Source of the DNA: Sordaria brevicollis
Taxonomy: Eukaryota > Ascomycota > Sordariomycetes > Sordariales > Sordariaceae
Assembly (NCBI GenBank): GCA_033439795.1
Contig: JAUTDP010000010.1
Location: forward strand, 1,488,001-1,552,000
Direction: 5' to 3'
Length of the DNA: 64,000 nucleotides
Shown here: positions 37,003-48,003 of the stretch, piece by piece
How the letters are laid out: each line of letters opens with the position of its first letter
How positions within the stretch are numbered: position 1 is the stretch's first letter
Position numbers and translations under genes: made by a program
The notes under the pieces: generated by a model
Databases searched by the model: none
Told to the model about the DNA's origin: nothing
The model's input: only the letters and a program-made list of their open reading frames with translations

Positions 37003-38224
37003 CTAAAACAGGACGTCCTCCATCTTGATATCCTCATCGTCCTCATCCTCAGATGCGATTTCGGGTTTGGGCGCCGCTTCGTTAGTTGGTGCTGGCAGAT
37101 CCTTGTCCGAAATCATACTCTGGTACTCCGGCTTGAGTGACCAGTGATTCGCAAACGTGCCTGTTCGGTGAATAACGGCAATCTTGTCCAAGCACTCTCG
37201 AATGAAGGCTTCGGGCTGAGGAATTCGAGAACGCAGTGCCTTGATAGACCAGTACATGTAGACGGAGAAACACTTGGCGAGCTCGTCGAGGAGCTGGTTC
37301 TCGGGCCAGCGAGCGGTCTTGTTGTCCATCTTCTTGGCCTTGCTCGGAGCCTCGGTCGTGCGCTGTTGTGTGGTGTCAGTAAAGACTCTATCGGGGCTAT
37401 TGCTTGAATAACACGCACCAAGAATGTTTCCCAGCCCTTGGGATCCGTAATGCCATTGGGTGGCAGACGATCCAGGACCTGTACTGTATGCTTTGGAGCG
37501 GTCTGCTTCTGGCCTCGGGCAGCAAGCGCATAGTCGGTCTCGGGATTCTCCAAAGGAGTGGCGATAACCTCTCGCTTAACGGTTGCTGCAATCGCGGTTT
37601 GCTCTGTACTCTAATGTTAGCACCTATCAGGCATACCAGTTGGGAGCTTGGCTATGACTAACTGGGAATGGCCTTCTTGGTGTACTGCTGTCCCTTCTTT
37701 CCACGCTCCTGAGGTGCTTCGGTTTGCTTCATTTGAGCGCGCACCAGGTGTGCAGGCATGCCCTGGGCTAATGCCTCAGCGCGCTCCTTGTTCTTGGCGG
37801 CATAACTTGGGTGGTCGTGTTCACAGAAGACGAATGTGTTGTGGACGTTGGCATCAACCATATCGAGGTTGTACTCTTTCGGGATATCGTAGTGCTGTGG
37901 GAGATCATCGAGAAGAATTTGAAGCTTCTGAAAGACGAGATATGGTCAGCAAACTTGCCAGAGAAACACTGTCCAGGACAAGTTTTGGAAACCGACCTCA
38001 GGCTGTCCTTCTTGTACAATCCGACGGACTTTTCCAATCTGAATCTCTGCATCATCCGGGAGCTTAGCCCATGCTTGCCAGACATAACCCGGGAGACGAG
38101 CAAGGTAGGCGTTTCTCAGAGTAGGATCATTAAGATCGTAGAATGCCAGATCGGCTGATTCGTCCAAGTCGTCTTCGGCGAATGCTGCGTCCGGGTCAGG
38201 CTTGATTCGCATGGGATCGGCCAT
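37003..38224 (-). CDS. tfg2: Transcription initiation factor IIF, beta subunit (Tfg2/RAP30)
   Basis: Four exons, 38224-37997, 37927-37663, 37603-37419 and 37362-37003, with introns of 69, 59 and 56 bp, give 345 aa. TFIIF-beta escorts RNA polymerase II to the preinitiation complex. What I see: an acidic N-terminus with DLNDPTLRNAYLARLPGYVW and WAKLPDDAEIQIGKVR, the dimerisation barrel; HNTFVFCEHDHPSYAAKN; KRE-IATPLENPETDYALAARG; and the C-terminal winged helix ARWPENQLLDELAKCFSVYMY through SIKALRSRIPQPEAFIRECLDK and TGTFANHWSLKPEY. An acidic tail ends the protein. Order and length match fungal orthologues, and all three junctions keep the frame (the second splits a Lys codon). It is divergently oriented from the CCCH gene, with 0.94 kb between starts. 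Confidence 0.93.
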
Positions 38225-39161
38225 GTTGGAAGGTGATGGGTGTGAAAAAGAATGTGGAGGATATCGATATACGCGGGGAAAAAATCGTCTTGCTCGTTCG
38301 TGATTTAAAGGGCCGTGCGGTAGCTTGAACAGAAGTTTGGGGCGCGAGAGTCGGGGTTAAAGGTGTTTTTGTTGTTGAGGTTGCTTGGTTCTGAAAGCAG
38401 CCGCGAGTGTTAACGTCAGGACAAAGAACGTCGTACCGGGGGTACGTACCTTTAAGTATATTATGTAAGCCACTACTGAGCCTAGCGCAACCCGCTCTCC
38501 GCGAAGTGAAGCGGCTGGTGGGGTCTTTTGTGACAAGTGGAATGTACCAAGATACCTTGGTTCTGGTGAAGACGCCCGTATTCTGGCTCTCTGAGATTGC
38601 TTTCTTTGGCAAGTGGAGGACGGGAGCTTGTAGTCTTGAAAACTGAAGTGTTGGAGGACTTGGCTGTTCATATGGACTTTCTCGTGCGTCGAAAGTTGTA
38701 CAAAGAAAAGGAACAGAATGTGAAGAAGGTACGACTGATTGGTTGTGACTGGTGACGCATTGGTCCAGGGCCTTCTTTCTCTGATAGCGGAGAGGACATT
38801 GGACGAACCTGATTGGCTGACCTTTGGACGCATCCCCCTCAAAGATTCACTGGCGGTTCTTCGCCGCTGCGGCCCTTGAACAACTGCAGTGAATCAAAAT
38901 TCCTTCCCGTCCTGTATCAATCATCTGTTTTGCGCACTGCACCGCGACCATCCCAACAACAACCTAACTTGATCGAATCGAACAAACCGCACCAGCCATA
39001 TCGCGATCATCCATCGCCATTGTCTCACATTGAATATCCGACAAAGAACGATCGCGCATCGTCCTGGAACCTATACGAAGTACCCGGAATATCCTTTGAA
39101 CATTGAAATCATAACACCGAATACTTATCTTCGCTCCTGGGTTCCAATAAAAGATCGCAAG
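38225..39161. promoter_or_regulatory. Shared divergent promoter region of tfg2 and the CCCH gene
   Basis: The two genes point away from each other and share 937 bp. Part of the right side is probably CCCH 5' UTR: an in-frame ATG at 39030 would add 44 residues without family resemblance. No individual element could be assigned. Confidence 0.5.
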
Positions 39162-40705
39162 ATGACAACGTCGCGCGAGGAGCAGGAGCTGATGGAGAAG
39201 ATCGCCCGCGTGGCTGGCCAAATCAATCAGCACAAAAACCAACAAGCAGGCCTTGTTCCGTCGTCGCAGACCACCTACGCGCCGTCGCATCACCGTACGT
39301 CCGTGGAGTCTCAAAACAGCAGCCGCGCTAGTATTGACGGTCATCAAGACTCAGGCTATTCTGGAAGTTGGCGTCATCAAAGAGGAGGCTACCCATACCC
39401 GACGCGCGGCCATCATCCCAAGCCTGTCCACCGTCACAGGACCTTGGTCCTCAATGGTGCCAGTGCGTCTCAACAAGGTAAAGCCGGTCAGCCCAGCTCG
39501 GGCGCCACGTCGGACTCGTCGACGTCCTCCTGGGTGTCAAAGAACGACCGTCACCTTCAAATTATCAACTCGTCCGTCTATCAAAAGGAGGCCGAGGCTC
39601 GCACTCGGGCCATCGAACAAACACTCCGTCAGAAGCAACAACAGAAAAATAATCTGGAACGGTCCAAACTGATCAGCCATCTACACCGTGCTGGCAATCG
39701 CTCGACTGCGGTTCCAAACCAGTATGAATTGACTGTACAGGGTATCCGTTTTGCCGTTACCAAGAACGGAAGCAAACTCGTCAAGATTCCCGGTGCGTCG
39801 AAACCGCCGTCGCAAGCTCTGCCTGTGTCCAATACTCACCCCTTGACAGGCGATTTCAACTCTGGCCCGACCCCGAAAATGGCCATCGTAGGCGGTGTCA
39901 AGTTCTACCGCAGCAAAAACGGTAACTTGTATCGCCACGGAATCGTCAAAGCGCAGCGGTATGTAGCCCGGTTCCCTTGGAAACATCCGCTAACTCCAGC
40001 TTGTGGTAGGCAATCCGGCACCGTCAAAAAGGTCAACGTGCCCTGCCGCAACTTCTCCATGACCGGTAACTCAAAATTTCCAGATTTCGAAACTTCAGCC
40101 GACACCACGTCGAAAAGACTGGGTCTGGTAAGTCCTAAGGATGCTTATACTGACATACTTCCGCAGGTTCATGCACCAAAGGCCCCCGGTGCCGATATAT
40201 CCACGACCCGGCCAAGGTTGCCGTTTGCAAAGACTTTCTCCAACAAGGGGAATGCATTAACGGTGACTCTTGCGATCTTTCGCATGATCTCTCCGCTGAA
40301 CGCACCCCGACGTGCTTGCACTTCATTAAGGACAGTTGCACCAAACCTGACTGCAAATTTACTCACGCAAAAGTGTCTCCAGGTGCCCCGGTATGCCGAG
40401 AATTTGGTATCTACGGCTACTGCGAAAAGGGTGCCAGCTGCACTGACCGCCATGTTTTCGAATGTCCCGACTTCAGCAACACCGGCGTGTGTAAAACAAA
40501 GGGTTGTAAGCTGCCGCACCGTGAAAGGGCGAGCGTCTTGCGAAGGGCCAATGCCCGGGATGATGAGGAGATGGAGGATCTATCCAGCGACGATGAATCA
40601 GTGGATAGCGATGATATCGACTCAGACGAAGTTGACGAGTTTGTTGGCCAGGACGACGATCCTGACTTGGATTTTGCCGAGCAAAAGGACTTCATCCAAT
40701 TCTGA
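39162..40705 (+). CDS. Five-finger CCCH zinc-finger protein (ZC3H3/Red5-type)
   Basis: Three exons, 39162-39958, 40010-40065 and 40167-40705, with introns of 51 and 101 bp, give 463 aa. What I see: MTTSREEQELMEKIARVAGQ at the start; a Ser/Gln-rich region; a basic coiled segment around KEAEARTRAIEQTLRQKQQQ; then five tandem CCCH fingers at about residues 277-402 (C-x8-C-x5-C-x3-H twice, C-x7-C-x4-C-x3-H, C-x8-C-x5-C-x3-H, C-x8-C-x4-C-x3-H); and an acidic tail at about 416-455. This is the arrangement of human ZC3H3 and fission yeast Red5, nuclear RNA-binding proteins in polyadenylation, export and RNA elimination; that role is by homology. The second intron's donor (ACCG|GTAACT) is chosen because it alone completes finger 1. 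A stronger-looking GTAAGT at 40130 would break the frame. Confidence 0.88.
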
Positions 40706-40849
40706 TGGTGGAGTCCTAACTCGTCTGTCTTGGTCCTTGGTCTTTCCTAAGCCTCTGTGGCTTATTGATACCCTTTGATGTTTCTGTTTTTTGTAGCGCA
40801 ACCCTCTACGAGTTCCGGGTTGGCAATGGGTAGAGGAGGACAAAAAAAG

Positions 40850-40851
<2 letters not shown>

Positions 40852-40895
<44 letters not shown>
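40852..40895. repeat. A44 homopolymer
   Basis: Forty-four A in a row, 146 bp after the CCCH stop codon. It might mark a retro-inserted poly-A tail, but no retrogene or non-LTR element lies directly upstream, so a simple homopolymer expansion is the plainer reading. Confidence 0.95.
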
Positions 40896-40898
<3 letters not shown>

Positions 40899-41836
40899 GA
40901 AGAGAAAAGTACAAGAGAAAAAAGGAAAAAGGAATTGCATGAAGAGATGGTGGATTTCCTTGAAGAACAACCTAGACAAACTACTTCTGTCAGAGTATAG
41001 ATAATAAGAGCATGATCGTGCATATATGATTCCGTCTGAGTGGTGAACATCAATCCCGAAGTAAGCCTCAAGCAGGTACCGCAAAACGTTATCCTGACCA
41101 TCCAATGGCTGATAAGAATAAGACTGCCGAAAGCTTGATAGCCACACCATCACGTACCTTTTGCCTTCTTCATGGCTTTCTGCTATATCCGGGGTCCCGG
41201 AGCCGAAAGCATCATAGATCACCCCGCACTCTGCAACCCATACTCTCCTATGGTCTTCCGCATGAACTTCGCATGATCTTGCGGCCGCTGCCTAACGAGT
41301 GTGCAACGATACTATTTTCTGGGCTTCCAAATCATTGCCTACAAAGCACCTCACACCGCTAACAGTTTCCAAATCCAATCCATTAAACTAGTCCTCTTAT
41401 GTCTTGAGAAGTTAACACGTCTATCGATCAGCACCTGTAATAGGTAGCCCACACCTCCACCATACATTTAGTCTCATGATCATTCTTTATTCTTTATACC
41501 TCCCACCTCCTCATCCGCATTCTCCCCTGGATCTAGTCCAAAACCTAGACATCAGTAAGTGTTTACTAAGATGCAAAAGTCAAGAACTACAAAGGTCTAG
41601 CCTCGGGGTTGAGTTCTACTCCAAATCAGAAGCAGTGTCGTTACATATCCCACACGCTTGAAACTTACCTACCACTCACATTTCACGGCGTATATCAAGA
41701 CTTGAGACCCTTGCATCGAACACTGTAACGTAGATCCAAGAAGAGGTGTTCGGCCGCCTTTCCGTTAGTTCGTTCGGTAGAGCAAACCCGGTACCGAACC
41801 GCGTTTCTTGTCATACGGGCCTACAAAGGGGGAGAA

Positions 41837-41860
41837 GGGGGGGGGGGGGGGGGGGGGGGG
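41837..41860. repeat. G24 homopolymer
   Basis: Twenty-four consecutive G preceded by GGGGGAGAA, about 180 bp upstream of the monooxygenase ATG. G-quadruplex formation is possible. Confidence 0.93.
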
Positions 41861-42037
41861 TTTGGAATGAGGGGTAGATATTGAAATAGTTCGGCGCATG
41901 ATTGTGTCGGGCGATATATATTAACCTACTTAATGATGTGTTGGCTTCTCTGCATCTCTCTTGTCGTTGAAAGTTGAAGATCTGATACTTGACCTCTTTA
42001 CCTAACAACCATTACAAATCACTCCTGCTCTGGAAAC

Positions 42038-44338
42038 ATGACAGCGACAGCTACAACGAACGGACACACAAATGGACCTGCTCCCGCCAAAATAACGTCA
42101 GACTTCACTCTCAAAGACGCATATGTGGAAAATCTAAGGCCGTTGAGAGTGGTTGTCATTGGTGCTGGGTATAGTGGGATTGGGGCGGCGATTAGGTGAA
42201 TCTATCCTTACTTTGCCTATGCCTCAAAGGATGTTGAAATAAAGTTGCTATTACTACGAAGTCAATAAGACTGACAGAAGCTTTGCCTTAAAAAAAGGAT
42301 ACCAGAAAAGCTGCGGAATGTCGAGTTAGTGTGGTTTATGAGAAGTACGAAGGGATTGGTGGGACATGGTATGTTTCTCGCTTTTCCCCTTGACCTTTTA
42401 TCCATCACGAAGAGATACTGACCATTCGAGAAATAGGTGGGTAAACACGTACCCTGGTATGTAAACGCACTCGCGTAGTCGTCCTCGAAACAGAAGCACA
42501 CAAAACCGAGCGAAGGTGTAACCTAACGGAAGTATAACAAGGCGTCGCATGCGACATCCCCTCCCACTCCTACCAATTCTCCTTCGCTCCCAACCCGAAC
42601 TGGTCCAACCTCTACGCTCCGGGCGCCGAGATTCAAAAGTACCTGCAAGACGTGGCCGAGAGATTCGGGGCGACGAGGTTCATCAAGTTATCACACCAGG
42701 TGCAGGAATGTGTGTGGGATGATGGGGAGAAGAAATGGTGAGTCCAGTTCATCCAAACTCGGGCATGGGCCCAGGGAAAAGATGGAAAGGATGCTAACGT
42801 GAACCGATGGAAAAGGCAAATCAAGGTCAAGAACCTAGTTACCGGCGAGGTATTCACCGACTCGGCGCACGTCCTCATTACCGCCCGCGGTCAGCTCAGC
42901 GAACCTCGATGGCCGGATATTGAGGGGATCGACAAGTTTGAGGGGAAGAAGATGCATTCGGGGGCCTGGGATAAGAGGTCAGTGAGAACAAGTAGGGGAA
43001 GAATGGTGAAGAAAAGATATCGTGTACTAACCGAGGACTTGACTGTATACAGCTACGACCTACACAACAAGAAGATCGCCGTAGTAGGCAACGGTTCCAG
43101 CGCAATTCAAATCGTGCCCAAGCTTCAGCAACTCGAAGGAACGAAACTCTCGTGTTTCATACGCTCGCCGACCTGGATCTCGTCAGCGTTTGGCGATAGT
43201 ACCATGAAAGGCCTTGGTCTCGATCCTCAAGTGACCGAGTGTAAGTGTTGTCATTTGATCCTGTCCCAAACCATAACACAGCCATCCAGCGAACAAAACA
43301 AGAGAAACTAACCACAACCTTCTTACTTCACCACAAACAGTCACCGAAGAACAAAAATCCCTCTTCCGCTCCGACCCCGCGACCCTCCTCAAGTTCCGCA
43401 AAGCCTTCGAGGACTTCGGCACCTCCCTCCACAACTCGACCATAGCCGGACACGAAATGTCCATCCAGGGACAAGCCTTCTTCAAATCCGACATGGAATC
43501 CAAACTCTCTGCCCGTCCCGACTTGTTAGCAAAGATCATCCCGGCTTTTGCTCCAGGTTGCCGCCGTCTCACGCCAGGAAAGGGTTACCTCGAAGCGTTA
43601 CAGGAGCCTAACGTGACCGTCATCCATGATCCAATCTTACACATTACTCCCACGGGTATCGCCCTTTCTACCCCCGAGGGCACGAAACAGATTGATGCGG
43701 ATGTGATCTTGTTCGCAACCGGTTTCCAAGCCTGCACCTCCCCTCCCTTCCCCATCTTGGGCCGCAACGGCTTGAGTCTCGAATCCCGCTGGGCGCAACA
43801 CCCAGACACTTACCTCGCCTTGGCGGTGGACGGGTTTCCCAACTGCTTGATGCTGTTCGGCCCCAACACGACCATTGGATTTGGCAGCTTGAACCGCATC
43901 CTGGAGGCGCAGGTGGATTATGTGGTGTCTGTGATTCGCAAACTTCAAAAGGAGGATTATGCCTCTATGGAGCCCAAGCCCGAGCGGGTCAAGGATTTTG
44001 TGCAGTTTGTGGATGCGTATTTCAAGGATACGGTGTATTTGGATAAGTGTAAGAGCTGGTATCGCTCGCAGGGTGGAACGGGCGATAGGATCGTGGCGCT
44101 GTGGCCGGGGAGTACCCAGCACGCGGTTGAGACGCTGAGGAGTCCGAGGTGGGAGGATTGGGTTTATGAGAGTGTTGAGAAGGACACGAATGGGCTGAGG
44201 TGGTTGGGTAATGGATGGAGTTGGACGCAGACGGAGGGCGATCCGAGTTGGTACTTGAATCCGGAGGAGATTGAGTTCCCGTGGGAGGGGAAGCCGGAGG
44301 AGAATCCAAAGTTTAAGTCGAGGCCGTGGTCGCACTAA
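42038..44338 (+). CDS. Flavin-dependent monooxygenase, Baeyer-Villiger type
   Basis: Seven exons, 42038-42195, 42306-42368, 42437-42456, 42542-42737, 42816-42977, 43053-43240 and 43341-44338, give 594 aa. Type I BVMOs use FAD and NADPH to turn ketones into esters or lactones. What I see: FAD Rossmann motif VVVIGAGYSG (about residues 38-47); GGTWWVNTYPGVACDIPSHS; the BVMO fingerprint FxGxxxHxxxWD as FEGKKMHSGAWD (about 187-198); NADPH Rossmann motif VVGNGSSA (about 209-216); and ILFATGF (about 385-391). Every junction keeps the frame. Exon 3 is a 20-base microexon encoding part of the conserved WWVNTYPG segment. No secondary-metabolism backbone gene lies nearby, so the substrate is unknown. 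It is convergent with arpc2, 260 bp apart. Confidence 0.9.
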
Positions 44339-44598
44339 GGGTGGGTGGCGGATATATCAGGAAGTGTCGTAGAATCCGTCTGGAAATAGTTATAAGTCAG
44401 TTAAGAGCCATTATCACATACCTTAATATAGGCACAATATCAACTCCGTCAGGTAGGCCATGTAAATGATTAGCATAGTGATTAATATTGTCATCTGTAT
44501 TGGATAGCTGTAAGTGGTCATCTTCGGCCGCCTTTGCCGACGGACTAACAGGAAGTAAAAGCACCGTAACTTGATACACAAACCGCTGCATAAACTCC

Positions 44599-45782
44599 TT
44601 AAGCGCCAGCCTTGAACGTCCTTCCACTTGCTGTCTTCTTCTCCTTTTCTTCGGTGTCGGGCCTGGCTCTCCGGAGAACCTGGAGGAAGTCGGCGGTGCG
44701 TTTCCGCATACGCGAGTGGATATAAGCCTGAGACGAAGGATGTCAGAAGGGAATCTCTGGCCTAACACGTTCCTTCTCAATGCCCCACCACCTACCTTGG
44801 AGGCCTTGATGTGATAGTGGAAATAGTCACGGAAGGTCTGGATATGGGAAATAACATCGGCCATCCGCTGAGGAGTAAGATGACGAGGGAACAGGACTGC
44901 GAAGTGTTAGTCAAAGCCTTACCACCAGTCACAGCCTGGTTTACGGGCCAACATACCGAAAGTGACATAACCAATCTCGCCTGTACCGGTATTCTTAACC
45001 CCAGGAACATTCTGAAGCTCGAGGGGAGGATCACTGCGGAACAGCACTTGGGGCGCGTTCTGAATGGCTCTGCGGCGGGCATCGACGAATTCCTGGATAA
45101 AGACCTTGCCGAATATTCTGTCCGTTTCTTCCCTAAAGATGGTGCTGAATATGACGGTCACACGGTCGTGGCTGGCCTTGACGTAGATAGCCTCCTCTTC
45201 TCGGTAGTGAATAGCCTTGACCTCTCCACCCTCCCGGACACCCTGTGGCGCCTCCTCGGACGTGAACTTGGATGCCTCCTCTCTCAGGGCGTAGTGTTCC
45301 TGGTAGGCCTGCTCGAAGGGTGCGGCCATGGCATTGCGCTTCAACAGGGCGATCTTCATGACAAGGGCATCGCGAGCCTCCTGTTCGGCTGGAAGGTTCT
45401 CGAGGTCGACCTGGATGGAGAAGTCATAACCGGCCTCGGGAGGGACCACGAGATCGCCATATTCGCGGTTGAGGACCTGCTCAGCGCCGTAGCGAACCAG
45501 ATCCTTGAAGCATCGGATTTGAAGAGAGACGAGGATCTTGGTCTTGGTTTCGGGAGTGGAGATGTGGAAGACGACGCCGTCGAAATCGGAGACGGTCTGA
45601 TCGATGTTGACGGGGGAAGCTCTGTTGGAATGCGCGGTGACGGCGGCGGTAGCGTCAGTGCAAGTTCAGGGGCGGGCGGCGGACAGGGCAGCAGCCATGC
45701 GCTAATGGGAAACATACCCAGGAGCAAAACGCTCAGTGAGCACCGCCTGGATCAGGACGTTCTGGTAGTCGAGCAGCAACAT
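44599..45782 (-). CDS. arpc2: Arp2/3 complex 34-kDa subunit (ARPC2)
   Basis: Four exons, 45782-45718, 45621-44957, 44896-44796 and 44727-44599, with introns of 96, 60 and 68 bp, give 319 aa, the normal fungal length. ARPC2 is a core subunit of the Arp2/3 complex that nucleates branched actin at cortical patches. What I see: N-terminal MLLLDYQNVLIQAVLTERF, VSDFDGVVFHISTPETKTK, RCFKDLVRYGAEQVLNREYG and GYDFSIQVDLENLP (first alpha/beta domain); then the second domain through YREEEAIYVKASHDRVTVIF, FGKVFIQEFVDARR and FPRHLTPQRM; and the long C-terminal helix with FRDYFHYHIKASKAYIHSRM and a basic end. All junctions keep phase. Confidence 0.95.
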
Positions 45783-46010
45783 GATGGCGACCTGCAATTC
45801 CTCCGTGTATATAGTGTATCCGGCGCCGTCGAGGTTGTTGTGAAGCCGGGTCGGGGCAGTTGCGTGGGTAGGTTGGTTCAAGTGTCGGGGGTGGGGCCGT
45901 GATAGGTAGCTGTTAGAGCAGCGGTCACCTCAGCGGGCACGGGCGGTGTTATCTCAGCGCTCAGACCTCTCCGGGGCTCCGCGCACGGACCAGTTGGTAC
46001 CAGATTACAC
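45783..46010. other. arpc2 5' flank to the right RIP block
   Basis: Only about 230 bp of normal-GC DNA separate the arpc2 ATG from the start of AT-rich RIP sequence at about 46,010. No promoter element was identified. Confidence 0.5.
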
Positions 46011-47322
46011 ACAGTGACAAATAAAAAATTGAATTTATCGATAAAATACTATGATTGCTTTTTTAGGAAATATTTATAGGTCGCTCCCTATAAGGTCTGA
46101 GTTCACAATGCAGCCCCCCATACAAACTACACCTAAATAACTAGACCAATATCACTAATATTAATATAACTCTACCAAAATTTATTGTATTATTATAATT
46201 TTGATAATATTTTTATTATATAAATTAGCGCTTTAAAACGGTGCTTATTATAACCGACGATTCCCTGGGAAACGCATTAAATTATAACCGCGATTAAAAT
46301 TTATATATACGAAATCCGTCGACCCCTCTATATAATTATTAAGAAGAATAAGGATAATATTAATAAGGAGTATTAAATACCCCGATTATTCTTCTTCTTT
46401 TCTTAAACTTTATTCTTCGATAAGGTTTTCTAAATTCCTTAATTCCCGGTCCTAGTCTTCGAAGTATTTTAAGGGGTAGGGTTAGAAGTAAATTTCGCTT
46501 TAATATATTAAAAAGTAGAATTAGCTTTCGGTCTATTATACTTCGTATTCGTAGAGGATTTAAAAGAGTATTAGTATTTTAGTAATAACCGGTAGGAAAT
46601 AGAGTAAATGGAGTAAATAGATAAGAATTCGATAATTCGGCTTTTATTTATATTAATAAATATAATATTATTATTGCTATTTTAATAGAATGGAAACGTT
46701 TTCGATAAGTATACGGATAAGGATAAGGATAAGGATAAGGATAAAGAGAAAGCGAAAATATACGGCCTTTAAAGAATTATAGTTTGAAGTCTCTTATAGT
46801 CGAATGGTTAAAGAATTTTTATCGAGCTTATATTTTCATTAGGGCTTTATTGGATCTTAAAGTTTAAAAGACTATAAAATTTTATAAGTTTATTATATAG
46901 CGCGACGTTCCCGAAGGATCGAATTACTATACGGATATTATACGTAAAAAGATACGAACTTTAATTAAGTAACTATTATTTAGACAATTTGACCTAAATA
47001 ATATTAACGTTAATAATAATTTAATATATATATTCGAATTGAATAACTCCTCTTAATTAAAGAAGATTCTAAAGGATACTTAACCTATTATTAAATAATA
47101 TTCGCTAACGTTAATTACTTTCTTATTTTAAGTAATATAAAATTAGCGTTCTACTTTCGATAAAGTATTAAAAATTAGTATTAATAAATAATATAGCGGC
47201 CGAATTATTTTAATTATTTTTATTATAATAATTAACTTTATTAAAAATATTAGTACGTTCTTTCGCTATATTTTTAATCTATACTTTTTTTTAAATAATT
47301 ATCCGCGGTAAACTATTTAAAT
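46011..47322. other. RIP-degraded DNA, probably older transposon remnant
   Basis: AT-rich with RIP composition. The first 130 bp still contain CpA-bearing, less mutated stretches. Plus-strand frames near 46.7-46.95 kb are partly open, but no domain is recognised. There is a 5-unit GGATAA repeat at 46715-46744. This DNA flanks the left end of gypsy-3 and is either its target or another decayed element. Confidence 0.45.
46715..46744. repeat. (GGATAA)5 hexamer repeat
   Basis: Five perfect units. It is not a telomere repeat (TTAGGG in these fungi) and is too short to suggest one. Confidence 0.9.
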
Positions 47323-47575
47323 TGTTACGAGCGACGTAGTCACGAAAAATAAACTTAATACGTTGAATCTAAGTCTATTATAGAATTATAAAATAAAGAA
47401 GAAAAGAAGAAACGAATAAAGGATGCGCCCCGCGCTAGGGTTTTATACCTAGGCGCGGGCGACCCACGAAGGCGGTACGTAGTTACGTGCGCTAGTATAA
47501 TTAATTTTTATTAAATAACCGCCCGAGCGATAACCGGTCCGTCGGATAGGGACCCTATCCGCTAGCGTTGTAATA
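47323..47575 (-). mobile_element. 3' LTR of gypsy-3 (minus-strand retrotransposon)
   Basis: The LTR is 253 bp, with TGTTAC at the plus-strand left end and GTAATA (from GTAACA by RIP) at the right, giving the 6-bp TG...CA inverted ends. A TATA box (TATAAAA on the minus strand) covers 47441-47447. A purine tract, GGAGGGGGGG on the minus strand, lies directly at its right, so on the minus strand the order is PPT then LTR. The partner 5' LTR lies beyond the right end of the window. The middle is GC-richer than the surrounding DNA. Confidence 0.78.
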
Positions 47576-47589
47576 TTACCCCCCCCTCC
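47576..47589 (-). other. Polypurine tract of gypsy-3
   Basis: The minus strand reads GGAGGGGGGGTAA, then the LTR. The GTAA spacer between the purines and the LTR also occurs before the 3' LTR of gypsy-1, which helped set the LTR edge. Confidence 0.75.
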
Positions 47590-47684
47590 GAAAAAGATTC
47601 GCCCCGAATTTTCGAAATATTAGAATTATTATTATATATAAAGTAGGTCCTTTATTTCCTAGCGTTTACTATCCTCTTTAACCG
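47590..47684 (-). pseudogene. C-terminal tail of gypsy-3 pol, separated by gypsy-1
   Basis: The last coding stretch of the gypsy-3 polyprotein before its PPT. It joins in frame to the end of the fragment at 54964-55707 when gypsy-1 and one CTTT copy are removed. The residues are hydrophilic and no domain is present. Confidence 0.65.
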
Positions 47685-47688
47685 CTTT
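47685..47688. repeat. Left target duplication CTTT of gypsy-1
   Basis: A 4-bp direct repeat with 54960-54963. It is short, so weak alone, but consistent with the in-frame rejoining of the interrupted element. Confidence 0.65.
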
Positions 47689-48003
47689 TATTACAAGCCT
47701 AGCCGTGATTGCACGTAATTGGCATATTACTATCACGTGCTTGTATTCGTATAGTAGTCGCTTCTTAAGACGTACTACTATATTTAGGATAATCCCGCCC
47801 GCACGGGACATTACGTTACTACTTACCGCCTATACGGTTAGGGTTACCTAACCGCGCGTAACCAACGCGTTCCCGTCGCGCCCTATAAAAGGCGGGCCTC
47901 CTACGTATACTTTCTTCTTTTTCCTCTTTCTTCCTTTATATAATTATATATATTTATATCTACTATTTACCCTTATATTAATTATCTTTATAATAATTAA
48001 TTA
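47689..48003 (+). repeat. 5' LTR of gypsy-1
   Basis: Aligns end to end with 54645-54959 without length change through almost all of its 315 bp. It starts TATTACAAGCC (TGTTAC mutated by RIP). A TATA box, CTATAAAAGG, starts at 47883 and is followed by CGGGCCTCCTACG, which is conserved in both copies. Confidence 0.87.

Larger units (their letters stand above)
40706..42037. other. Intergenic DNA between two plus-strand genes
   Basis: About 1.3 kb containing the CCCH 3' UTR, a 44-bp poly-A tract, a 24-bp poly-G tract and the promoter of the monooxygenase gene. No other gene is supported. Frames through the homopolymers are artefacts. Confidence 0.55.

Noticed and set aside
40852..40895. Poly-A tail of a retrotransposed copy
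   Set aside because: No intronless duplicate or non-LTR element upstream and no target duplication seen; the neighbouring CCCH gene has introns.
44811..45902. Plus-strand frame of 363 codons
   Set aside because: Antisense shadow across arpc2, crossing its introns; the minus-strand product is unmistakable.
46715..46744. Telomere-like repeat
   Set aside because: GGATAA is not the fungal telomere unit and only five copies are present.
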